Shown one piece after another: positions 1-5,784 of a stretch of DNA of 10,991 nucleotides. Under the pieces are notes generated by a model. It saw nothing but the letters and a program-made list of their open reading frames with translations. It ran no database searches and was not told the origin of the DNA. The position numbers were made by a program, and so were the translations under genes. Source of the stretch: Acidobacteriaceae bacterium (lineage in GTDB: Bacteria; Acidobacteriota; Terriglobia; Terriglobales; Acidobacteriaceae); assembly GCA_031296355.1 (NCBI GenBank), contig JARLFX010000401.1, positions 1-10,991 of the forward strand, given 5' to 3'. The stretch's first letter is position 1. The number at the start of each line of letters is the position of its first letter.

Positions 1-60
1 AGTCGACCTCCTATATCTTTCTTATTTCCCATAACTACCATCTTCAGATGTAGACCGAGT

Positions 61-97
61 CTGTCATTGTGAGGGCAGCGAAGAATCTGCTTCTGCC
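61..97 (+). repeat. Dispersed GTCATTCTGAGCGCAGCG-type hairpin repeat, diverged copy
   Basis: This is a diverged copy of the repeat that recurs between 8824 and 9299. It shares the GCAGCGAAGAATCTGCTTCT half almost exactly, but its left arm reads ATTGTGAGG instead of ATTCTGAGC, so its outer stem is weakened. It directly abuts the hexanucleotide tract that starts at about position 91. No gene is seen in positions 1-60. Confidence 0.75.
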
Positions 98-363
98 TTT
101 GCCTTTGCCTTTGCTTTTGCCTTTGCCTTTGCTTTTGCCTTTGCCTTTGACTTTGCTTTTGCCTTTGCCTTTTCTTTTGCCTTTGCCTTTGCTTTTGCCT
201 TTGCTTTTGCCTTTGCTTTTGCTTCTGCTTCTGCTCTTGCTCTTGCTCTTGCCTTTGCCTTTGCCTTTGCCTTTGCTTTTGCTTTTGCTTCTGCTTTTGC
301 CTTTGCCTTTGCTTTTGCTTCTGCCTTTGCCTTTGCTCTTGCCTTTGCTTTTGCTTTTGCTCC
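88..363. repeat. Hexanucleotide low-complexity tract (TTGCCT/TTGCTT units)
   Basis: About 275 bp consist of 6-bp units of the forms TTTGCC, TTTGCT, TTCTGC and CTTGCT, roughly 46 in all, with a pyrimidine-rich + strand. The phase is kept throughout and variation is almost only C/T transitions, which suggests repeated slippage or unequal exchange followed by point mutation. Because the unit is a multiple of three and lacks stop triplets, several frames stay open across the tract. On the minus strand they encode Lys-Ala or Lys-Ser-Gly strings, and on the + strand Leu-Pro strings. I treat these as by-products, since the flanking parts of those ORFs are translations of dispersed repeats. Confidence 0.9.
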
Positions 364-371
364 TAAGGTAG

Positions 372-425
372 GTGCGGGCTTCAGCCCGCACATTCTGCGC
401 AACGAATAAAGGGGCTTTAGCCCCT
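372..425. repeat. Composite double-hairpin repeat (GGCTTCAGCC family), copy 1
   Basis: Two perfect stem-loops lie next to each other. The first has arms GTGCGGGC (372-379) and GCCCGCAC (384-391) around a TTCA loop. The second has arms AGGGGC (410-415) and GCCCCT (420-425) around TTTA, followed by CTGAGG. A second composite of the same design lies at 9364-9416. Read on the minus strand such units give the peptide strings PQGLKP and CGLKPAP, a familiar source of spurious protein calls. There is no U-tract after either hairpin, so neither is a classical terminator. Confidence 0.8.
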
Positions 426-554
426 GAGGTATTCGCCCTTCGTCGTTGCAATTGAATCTCTGGGCCCAAGCCCGGTTCGCATAAAATACACCCCATACTT
501 GCATTTCCAGACCCCACGCCATTACGCTTTCGCATCAAAGCACTTAGCACCACC

Positions 555-560
555 AAGGAG
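555..560 (+). promoter_or_regulatory. Shine-Dalgarno AAGGAG setting the start of the AI-2E gene
   Basis: AAGGAG lies seven bases before an in-frame CTG at 568. Upstream of about 560 the frame uses codons atypical of the gene (TTA, AGG, CCA, GCA). Downstream it switches to C/G-ending codons. The site therefore argues against the longer TTG start at 499, which has no ribosome binding site. Confidence 0.5.
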
Positions 561-567
561 CCTCACC

Positions 568-1611
568 CTGGACCTCGAGAACCCAGAACCCGAAACCGTG
601 CAAGACTCCATCAAGAGAGGCATCCTCTTTGGCGTCGGTGTCCTGCTCGCCATCTACCTCGGCTGGCGTCTCCGCACCGTGCTTGAGCTCGTCTACGTCA
701 GCGCGCTCTTCGCTGTCGTGCTCACTCCGGTCTTGAATTGGATCATGTGCTTCCGGATCGGCCGCTGGCATCCATCGCGCGCCATCGTCATCGCCTTCCT
801 CATGATCACCGGAGTCTCGGCCCTCACAGCCTTCTTTACCTTTGCCCTGCCACCCGTACTGCATGATCTGCGCGACTTCGCAGATAGCCTCCCCGCCCGC
901 GGCCCAATCCTGATGGACAAATTTCAGGCCTCCCCGCTCGCCCGCCACATCGGCCTGCCCGACCTCACCGCCAGGCTCGAAGCCGGCGCCGGCGCCTCGG
1001 CCAGCTACCTGCTCACCTCCCTGCCCGGCTGGGCCTCACGCGTCTTTGACATCCTCACCGCCATCATCCTGACGGTCTATTTCATGCTCGAAGGCGAACA
1101 CGCCTACCACTGGTTCCTCTCGCTCTTCGCCGCGCCCACCCGCCGCCGCCTCAACAAGACGCTCCTCGCCGCCAAGCTCCGCATGAGCCGCTGGCTCCTC
1201 GGCCAGGGCATGCTCATGCTCATCCTCGGCTCCAGCAGCATCGCTGTCTTCGGCATCCTGCATGTCCGTTACGGCATCCTGCTCGGCGTCATCATGGGCT
1301 TGCTCAACATCATTCCGGTGGCGGGCGCCATCGTCGGCGTTCTGCTTGCGGGCATGGTTGCCGCGCTCGATTCCTGGACCAAGATGACCGGCGTCTTCAT
1401 CTTCTACGCCCTCTACTTCCAGTTGGAGAACGCCTACCTCACCCCGCGCATCATGCGTTCCAGCGTCAATCTGATGGGCCTCGCCGTCCTCATCGCCCTG
1501 CTCTGCGGCAGCACATTAGCCGGAGTAGTCGGCGCCCTCGTCGCCGTCCCCACCGCCGCCTTAGTCGCCGTCCTCATGGACGAATACATGGTCGTCCACC
1601 CCTGGGATTAA
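568..1611 (+). CDS. AI-2E family transporter (PerM/YdiK/TqsA-like membrane protein)
   Basis: This is a polytopic inner-membrane protein of the AI-2E transporter family (formerly UPF0118). Members include TqsA, linked to autoinducer-2 export, and others linked to sodium/proton antiport. The substrate cannot be read from sequence. Paired hydrophobic segments lie near the N-terminus (ILFGVGVLLAIYL, then a stretch ending VLTPVLNW). A soluble region follows, then the family hallmark LLNIIPVAGAIVGVLLAG at about residues 244-261, and the C-terminal signature YLTPRIMRSSVNLMGLAVL with a last glycine- and alanine-rich helix. About 347 residues is normal for the family. The start is uncertain: CTG at 568 has a well-spaced AAGGAG, GTG at 598 is a plausible standard alternative, and TTG at 499 has no ribosome binding site and would add 23 residues with atypical codon use. 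The gene stands alone and converges on the TPR peptidase gene. The family call is firm; the function is not. Confidence 0.9.
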   Translation: MDLENPEPETVQDSIKRGILFGVGVLLAIYLGWRLRTVLELVYVSALFAVVLTPVLNWIMCFRIGRWHPSRAIVIAFLMITGVSALTAFFTFALPPVLHDLRDFADSLPARGPILMDKFQASPLARHIGLPDLTARLEAGAGASASYLLTSLPGWASRVFDILTAIILTVYFMLEGEHAYHWFLSLFAAPTRRRLNKTLLAAKLRMSRWLLGQGMLMLILGSSSIAVFGILHVRYGILLGVIMGLLNIIPVAGAIVGVLLAGMVAALDSWTKMTGVFIFYALYFQLENAYLTPRIMRSSVNLMGLAVLIALLCGSTLAGVVGALVAVPTAALVAVLMDEYMVVHPWD

Positions 1612-1637
1612 CAGGAAACTCATACCGCCACGAATCT

Positions 1638-1680
1638 GGGTGCCCCATCTTCGCGACAGTTTTATCGTCGCTAAGGTGGG
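1638..1680. repeat. GGGTGCCCCA-type hairpin repeat, copy 1
   Basis: GGGTGCCCCATC opens a long imperfect stem-loop. CCCATCTTCGCGAC (1644-1657) pairs with GTCGCTAAGGTGGG (1667-1680), with 12 of 14 positions complementary, around a loop AGTTTTATC. Copies with the same GGGTGCCCCA head but different stems occur at 9055-9086 and 9137-9178. It sits between convergent stop codons and may act as a two-way transcription barrier, but no T-tract follows. Confidence 0.7.
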
Positions 1681-1684
1681 ATAG

Positions 1685-1710
1685 CCTCGCGCAAGCGAGG
1701 GTCGCGCGAC
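1685..1710. repeat. GC-rich hairpin plus perfect palindrome in convergent spacer
   Basis: CCTCGC (1685-1690) pairs perfectly with GCGAGG (1695-1700) around GCAA, a stable GNRA tetraloop. The perfect 10-bp palindrome GTCGCGCGAC (1701-1710) follows directly. Together with the preceding hairpin this fills much of the 149-bp spacer between two convergent genes. A terminator role is possible but no T-run follows. Confidence 0.5.
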
Positions 1711-1760
1711 GCGCGCAAATCTCTCCACGCCACACGCACCATCCTGATCGACGCCCCGCC

Positions 1761-3635
1761 TTACTTCCTCAGCTCAATCGAAACCACCTGCCCCGGTGCC
1801 GTCTTTCCAGTCACATCCGCATACTCCACACTTGCCTGCATGCCTTCCAGCGCCTTGCACGGATTCATCTCGTCACTCATCACGAATCCAACCGTCGTGT
1901 ACGTTGTCTTGTAGTAGTTGGCGCTATACAACGCCAGCGTCTTCCCCTTCTGCTCCAGTGAAAACGCCAGGATCGCAGGATAAGAACACTCCACCCCGCG
2001 GATCGTTCCCACCGCCGTGTGGTGCGGTCCACTCGCTGCATCCAGTGGATACTTCGGCTCAAACGCCTTATCCGATCCACCCGGCTGTGCATCTCCGCTC
2101 ACGGGCCGTCCGCCGACCATCATGGTCATCGTCACCCCGGTCCGGTCATCGGCTGCAGCCGGCGCGCTGCTCACCTCGGTCTGCCTCCGCTCAATCTCAT
2201 GGATGCGGTCCTTCACCATCTGGCTCTCCTGCGGAGTTTTTGCAACCTGCGCTGCTGTGTGCAGTACCCGAATGGCATTCGCGTAGTTACCTGCCTCCGC
2301 CATCTCATTCGCGCCATCCATGCGGTAATGGAGATTGCTCGGCTCAAGCTGAACGGCTTGCGTAATCAGCGTATGGGCCTCGTCATGGTTCTTGCTTCGC
2401 ACTGCAAAGAACATCCCCAGTGCGTCGTACGCCGGAGCGTATGCGCGATTCATCTTGATCACATTCCGCAGGCACGATTCCACCTCATCATCCTTGCCGT
2501 CGATCCCCTCCTGCAGCGTCATCACCGCGTCGTAGTAGTACGCCAGGTAGCTGTCAGACTTGAGCTGCACCGCCTCTGCGAACAACTTCCTCGCGTCCGT
2601 GATATTTCCCTGGCTGTACTTCAGGTAGCCCATCACTTCATGTGCCCGGGCGCTGTTCGGGTCCGCCTGCAGTGCGGCGGTCAATATCGCCTCGGAGTCC
2701 TGCTGGCGTCCCGTATGGATCAGCACCTCGGCACGTGCTGCACCCACCTCGGCATCCGGCAACGTACGTACCGTAAAAGATGCGGGGTCGGCCACGAACG
2801 CCGAGGGAATCCTGAAATAGCGATAGTCGCCCGACTGCACATACGTATACAGCGCCATATTCAGCTTGTGCAGGTCGCCGAATGCATGCTGCGCCGCACT
2901 CACTGGATCTTCGCCCTGGCCCACAAGCTGCCCATACTGCTGCAGCATATGCGTCTTGTGCATGTTGTCGGTGATCATCAGGTAGTGCGCCAATGCCCAC
3001 GATTCTGCGTAGAAGACTGACCCCTTTTGCTCCTCGTGATAGTACGGAGAGTTATAGTCGACACGAAAAAGTGTCTCCAGCGGAATCAACTGGTTCTGCC
3101 GCAGGTACAGGATGTCGTTAGCGCTTGGCTGCCCCAGCGCTACATCCTTGTCTTCAATATCCGTGTTCTCGTAAAACTCCGCCAGCCCCTCGTTCATCCA
3201 CAACGGCATCGCCGTTGATTTGCGCAGCAGGTAGTGCGTGTACTCGTGATACACCACCGAAAACGGATGCTCACCCTCCGCATCCAATCGCAGCAGGATC
3301 AGATTCTTATCATTGCTGGTCATGAATAGCCCGGCGAGCTGAAGAGAATTCCTGCCCTGGTACGCAGATGGCCCAAGTGCCTGAAACCCCTTGTGGTCTT
3401 TCACTGCGACAACATAAATCGGCGGATCGATATTCGATACTGCGCCCGGAAACAGCTTCTGAAACACTGACCGCATCTGCTCGAACTGCACCGCGGTGCG
3501 CCGTGCCTGCTTTTCATTTCCGTCGGTTGCCACTACAAAGTGTGGCCCACGTACTTCCAGCCACGTTCCCGCTGCGGCGCGTGCCACGGCTGAGCTGAAC
3601 AGCAGAAGAGCAATCACAACCAGCTGTTTGCGCAT
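1761..3635 (-). CDS. Secreted gluzincin-like metallopeptidase (DUF1570/Peptidase_MA-like) with TPR repeats
   Basis: The 624-residue product begins with a signal peptide (MRKQ, hydrophobic core VVIALLLFSSAV, likely cut near ARA-AAG at residues 20-22), so it should be exported. Residues ~25-280 look like a peptidase MA/DUF1570 domain. A zinc motif HEYTH is at 130-134 and a downstream glutamate in WMNEGLAEFYE is at 149, an arrangement typical of gluzincins. YAESWALAHYLM at ~209-220 is another conserved element of such proteins. Residues ~293-480 carry tetratricopeptide repeats (for example PNSARAHEVMGYLKYSQGN and PAYDALGMFF). The last ~120 residues form an unrecognised domain with two cysteines. 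All catalytic residues are present, so activity is plausible, but no substrate is known. The gene lies 63 bp downstream of acr3 on the same strand. Co-transcription is possible, though nothing ties it to arsenic. The ATG at 3635 lacks a strong ribosome binding site. Confidence 0.85.
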   Translation of the reverse strand: MRKQLVVIALLLFSSAVARAAAGTWLEVRGPHFVVATDGNEKQARRTAVQFEQMRSVFQKLFPGAVSNIDPPIYVVAVKDHKGFQALGPSAYQGRNSLQLAGLFMTSNDKNLILLRLDAEGEHPFSVVYHEYTHYLLRKSTAMPLWMNEGLAEFYENTDIEDKDVALGQPSANDILYLRQNQLIPLETLFRVDYNSPYYHEEQKGSVFYAESWALAHYLMITDNMHKTHMLQQYGQLVGQGEDPVSAAQHAFGDLHKLNMALYTYVQSGDYRYFRIPSAFVADPASFTVRTLPDAEVGAARAEVLIHTGRQQDSEAILTAALQADPNSARAHEVMGYLKYSQGNITDARKLFAEAVQLKSDSYLAYYYDAVMTLQEGIDGKDDEVESCLRNVIKMNRAYAPAYDALGMFFAVRSKNHDEAHTLITQAVQLEPSNLHYRMDGANEMAEAGNYANAIRVLHTAAQVAKTPQESQMVKDRIHEIERRQTEVSSAPAAADDRTGVTMTMMVGGRPVSGDAQPGGSDKAFEPKYPLDAASGPHHTAVGTIRGVECSYPAILAFSLEQKGKTLALYSANYYKTTYTTVGFVMSDEMNPCKALEGMQASVEYADVTGKTAPGQVVSIELRK

Positions 3636-3698
3636 GATTAACGAGAGTAAACCCAGACATCTCTGCCCTACGAAAAATATTCACCACATCCCTGCTCG

Positions 3699-4775
3699 CT
3701 ACACAGAGCGCACTTCTCCTGCAAACCACCGTCCCCGTATCCAGAACGCCACATTCACCAGCCCGATCAGCGCCGGCACCTCGATCAGCGGTCCCACCAC
3801 GCCCACGAACGCCTCGCCCGAATTAATCCCGAACACCGCCACTGCCACCGCGATTGCCAGCTCAAAATTATTCCCCGCCGCTGTGAATGACAGCGTAGCC
3901 GACTGCGCATAATTCGCCCCCAGCCGCTTCCCCATCCAGAAGCTCACCAGGAACATCACCAGAAAATAGATCACCAGCGGCACCGCGATCCGCACCACAT
4001 CCAGCGGCAGCCGCACAATCAAATCGCCCTTGAGCGAGAACATCACCAGGATCGTAAACAGCAGCGCCACCAGCGTCAGCGGGCTGATCCGCCGGATGAA
4101 CTCCGTCCGGTACCACGCCTCGCCCTTCGCCCGCACCAGCACATACCGCGTCACAAATCCCGCCGCAAACGGAATCCCCAGGTAGATCGCCACGCTCTTC
4201 GCGATCTGCCCGATGCCAACATCCACCACGCTCCCCTGCAGCCCAAACCACTTCGGCAGCACGGTAATGAACGCCCACGCATACACGCTGTAAAACAGCA
4301 CCTGGAAGACGCTATTGATGGCCACCAGCCCGGCCACATAATCCGTGTCGCCCTCCGCCAGTTCGTTCCACACCAGCACCATCGCAATGCACCGCGCAAT
4401 GCCGATCAGGATCAGCCCGCGCATGTACGCCGGCTCGCCGCGCAGAAACGCAATCGCCAGCAGAAACATCAGCGCCGGCCCGATCACCCAGTTCTGCACC
4501 AGCGACAAGCCCAGCACCCGCTTATTGCGGAAGACCTCGCCCAGCTTCTCGTACCGCACCTTCGCCAGCGGCGGAAACATCATGATGATCAGCCCGATGG
4601 CGATCGGAATATTCGTCGTCCCGCTCTGGAAACGGTTGACGAACGCAGCCGATCCCGGCACAAAGTGCCCAATGCCCACGCCCAGCGCCATCGCCAGAAA
4701 GATCCACAGCGTTAAAAAGCGGTCCAGAAACGATAGGTGTTTGCGCTGCGCCGGAGCGCACGTATTCGCTGTCAT
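3699..4775 (-). CDS. acr3: Acr3 family arsenite efflux transporter
   Basis: A 358-residue inner-membrane carrier that exports arsenite, the product of arsenate reduction, using the proton gradient. Around ten hydrophobic segments are visible. Family signatures include [21 protein letters not shown] at ~20-40, [20 protein letters not shown] at ~57-76, the conserved cysteine in [16 protein letters not shown] (Cys129) and the C-terminal [18 protein letters not shown] with a conserved glutamate at about 332. Cys and Glu at these places are the residues known to matter for arsenite transport in the family. The length is typical. The gene is divergent from two arsenate reductase genes across a 103-bp control region. 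No Shine-Dalgarno is seen, and a strong minus-strand promoter ends about 6 bp before the ATG, which suggests a leaderless message. It is often annotated arsB, but it belongs to the Acr3 fold family and not the E. coli ArsB family. Confidence 0.95.
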   Translation of the reverse strand: MTANTCAPAQRKHLSFLDRFLTLWIFLAMALGVGIGHFVPGSAAFVNRFQSGTTNIPIAIGLIIMMFPPLAKVRYEKLGEVFRNKRVLGLSLVQNWVIGPALMFLLAIAFLRGEPAYMRGLILIGIARCIAMVLVWNELAEGDTDYVAGLVAINSVFQVLFYSVYAWAFITVLPKWFGLQGSVVDVGIGQIAKSVAIYLGIPFAAGFVTRYVLVRAKGEAWYRTEFIRRISPLTLVALLFTILVMFSLKGDLIVRLPLDVVRIAVPLVIYFLVMFLVSFWMGKRLGANYAQSATLSFTAAGNNFELAIAVAVAVFGINSGEAFVGVVGPLIEVPALIGLVNVAFWIRGRWFAGEVRSV

Positions 4776-4781
4776 GTTTTA

Positions 4782-4810
4782 CTTATACGCATTGACGCAT
4801 ATGTTCGCAA
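4782..4810 (-). promoter_or_regulatory. Predicted sigma70-like promoter of acr3 (leaderless)
   Basis: On the minus strand, -35 TTGCGA (complement of 4805-4810), a 17-bp spacer and -10 TATAAG (complement of 4782-4787) match the sigma70 consensus well. The expected start is about 4775-4776, on or next to the A of the acr3 ATG at 4775. It overlaps the opposing arsC promoter. Confidence 0.6.
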
Positions 4811-4838
4811 GAGATATAGTTGCATTGGCGAATATGTT
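4789..4838. promoter_or_regulatory. Two 17-bp direct-repeat boxes, candidate ArsR-type operators
   Basis: GCATTGACGCATATGTT (4789-4805) and GCATTGGCGAATATGTT (4822-4838) differ at only two positions, and their starts are 33 bp apart, about three helical turns. Box 1 covers the arsC -35 and the acr3 spacer. Box 2 covers the predicted arsC transcription start. The AT-rich core ATATG next to a TTGRCG arm resembles operators of ArsR/SmtB repressors in general style. Identification of the regulator is inferred from gene context only, since no arsR lies in the window. Confidence 0.6.
4793..4820 (+). promoter_or_regulatory. Predicted sigma70-like promoter of the arsC operon
   Basis: -35 TTGACG (4793-4798), a 16-bp spacer and -10 TATAGT (4815-4820) give an expected start near 4827 and a leader of about 52 bases before the ATG at 4879. 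This placement rules out the longer in-frame ATGs at 4801 and, less strictly, 4834 as starts. Confidence 0.65.
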
Positions 4839-4878
4839 TTCCACCGCCCGAACGCCAATTCATCCAGGAAATCTCGAC

Positions 4879-5367
4879 ATGACGCATTACAACGTATTGT
4901 TTCTGTGTACCGGAAACTCAGCCCGGTCGATCATGGCCGAAGCCCTCATGAACCGGAAGGGCGCTCCCACCTTCACGGCCTATAGCGCTGGCAGCCATCC
5001 ATCAGGAACCGTACGGCCAGAAGCAATTCGCCAGTTGGAGAGCGCCCACCTCAGCACCACAAACCTCCGCAGCAAGTCATGGGATGAATTTTCCACCCCA
5101 GACGCTCCCCCGCTTCACTTCGTATTCACCGTCTGCGACAACGCGGCCAACGAAGTCTGCCCCCTCTGGCCCGGGCAACCCATGACCGCCCACTGGGGCA
5201 TCCCCGACCCTGCCGCCGTCCAGGGATCGCCGGAAGTGATCGAGCGCGCTTTCAGAGATGCCTGTGCTGCCCTCGACCGTCGCATCAGCCTCTTCCTCGC
5301 CCTTCCTCTGGCCACTCTCGACACCTTCTCCCTGCAACAAGAAATCGACAGCATCGGAAAGCAGTAA
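4879..5367 (+). CDS. arsC: Arsenate reductase ArsC, low-molecular-weight phosphatase fold, 162 aa
   Basis: A cytoplasmic arsenate reductase of the thioredoxin-coupled, low-molecular-weight tyrosine phosphatase-like family. It reduces arsenate to arsenite for export by Acr3. The phosphate-binding loop is CTGNSARS at residues 10-17, with nucleophile Cys10 and Arg16 (CX5R). Two more cysteines, Cys86 and Cys94 in FTVCDNAANEVCPLWPG, fit the redox relay that passes the disulfide on. GIPDP at ~107-111 supplies the loop aspartate (Asp110). The start at 4879 is chosen because AGGAA lies eight bases upstream and the predicted transcription start is near 4827; the frame is open further upstream but only across the control region. 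It is followed after 15 bp by a second, different arsC, so the two are almost certainly one transcript. Confidence 0.93.
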   Translation: MTHYNVLFLCTGNSARSIMAEALMNRKGAPTFTAYSAGSHPSGTVRPEAIRQLESAHLSTTNLRSKSWDEFSTPDAPPLHFVFTVCDNAANEVCPLWPGQPMTAHWGIPDPAAVQGSPEVIERAFRDACAALDRRISLFLALPLATLDTFSLQQEIDSIGKQ

Positions 5368-5370
5368 ACA

Positions 5371-5375
5371 AGGAG
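5371..5375 (+). promoter_or_regulatory. Shine-Dalgarno AGGAG deciding a TTG start
   Basis: AGGAG lies seven bases before TTG at 5383. No ATG or GTG gives a full-length product here, and residues immediately after the TTG (YKVIFACVHNAGRS) form the first strand and P-loop of the fold. This supports the unusual TTG start. Confidence 0.7.
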
Positions 5376-5382
5376 CAGCAAA

Positions 5383-5784
5383 TTGTACAAAGTGATCTTC
5401 GCCTGCGTGCACAACGCCGGCCGCTCGCAGATGGCCGCCGCCTTCTTCAATCAGCTCGCCAGCCCACAGCAGGCCCACGCCATCTCCGCCGGCACCGATC
5501 CCGGCCCCCGCGTACATCCTGAAGTCCTCGCCGCCATGCACGAAATCGGCATCGACCTCAGCCTCGCCCAGCCGCAGAAGCTCACCGAAGACATCGCCCG
5601 CGACGCGCAGCTCCTCATCACCATGGGCTGCGGAGACAAATGCCCCTACGTCCCCGGCCTCCGCCGCGACGACTGGCCTCTCCGCGACCCCAGGGGCCAG
5701 CCCATGGAAGAGGTCCGTATCATCCGCGACGACATCCGCCACCGCGTGCAATCCCTGCTCGCCGAACTCCAGCCCCAGCTCTAA
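5383..5784 (+). CDS. arsC: Second arsenate reductase ArsC, low-molecular-weight phosphatase fold, 133 aa
   Basis: A shorter paralogue, from a different subfamily than its neighbour, with the same chemistry predicted. The P-loop is CVHNAGRSQMA from residue 8 (Cys8, Arg14). The redox pair is in TMGCGDKCPYVPG (Cys83 and Cys87, only three residues apart, against seven in the upstream enzyme). DWPLRDP at ~97-103 supplies the catalytic-loop aspartate (Asp102). A charged C-terminal helix, EEVRIIRDDIRHRVQSLL, is typical of the subfamily. The start is TTG, supported by a well-placed AGGAG. It sits 15 bp after the first arsC, so co-transcription is expected. Its stop codon overlaps that of the convergent GGDEF gene by two bases. 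Whether the reductant is thioredoxin or a low-molecular-weight thiol cannot be decided from sequence. Confidence 0.92.
   Translation: MYKVIFACVHNAGRSQMAAAFFNQLASPQQAHAISAGTDPGPRVHPEVLAAMHEIGIDLSLAQPQKLTEDIARDAQLLITMGCGDKCPYVPGLRRDDWPLRDPRGQPMEEVRIIRDDIRHRVQSLLAELQPQL

Noticed and set aside
69..371. Plus-strand Leu/Pro-rich ORF that could look like a membrane peptide
   Set aside because: It starts inside a dispersed repeat and is open only because the 6-bp unit lacks stop triplets.
44..556. Minus-strand Lys/Ala- or Lys/Ser/Gly-rich ORFs resembling histone H1-like or AlgP-type tails
   Set aside because: The repetitive part is the translation of the hexanucleotide tract, and the flanks (PQGLKP, CGLKPAP, DSSLPSQ) are translations of dispersed repeats. 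No ribosome binding site was found, and two overlapping frames are equally open.
2019..3020. 333-aa plus-strand ORF
   Set aside because: It is antisense to the peptidase-TPR gene, with no family motifs and an unnatural His/Arg/Leu-rich composition.
4345..4878. N-terminal extension of the first arsC upstream of 4879
   Set aside because: It overlaps acr3 and the control region, the predicted transcript starts near 4827, and AGGAA positions the start at 4879.
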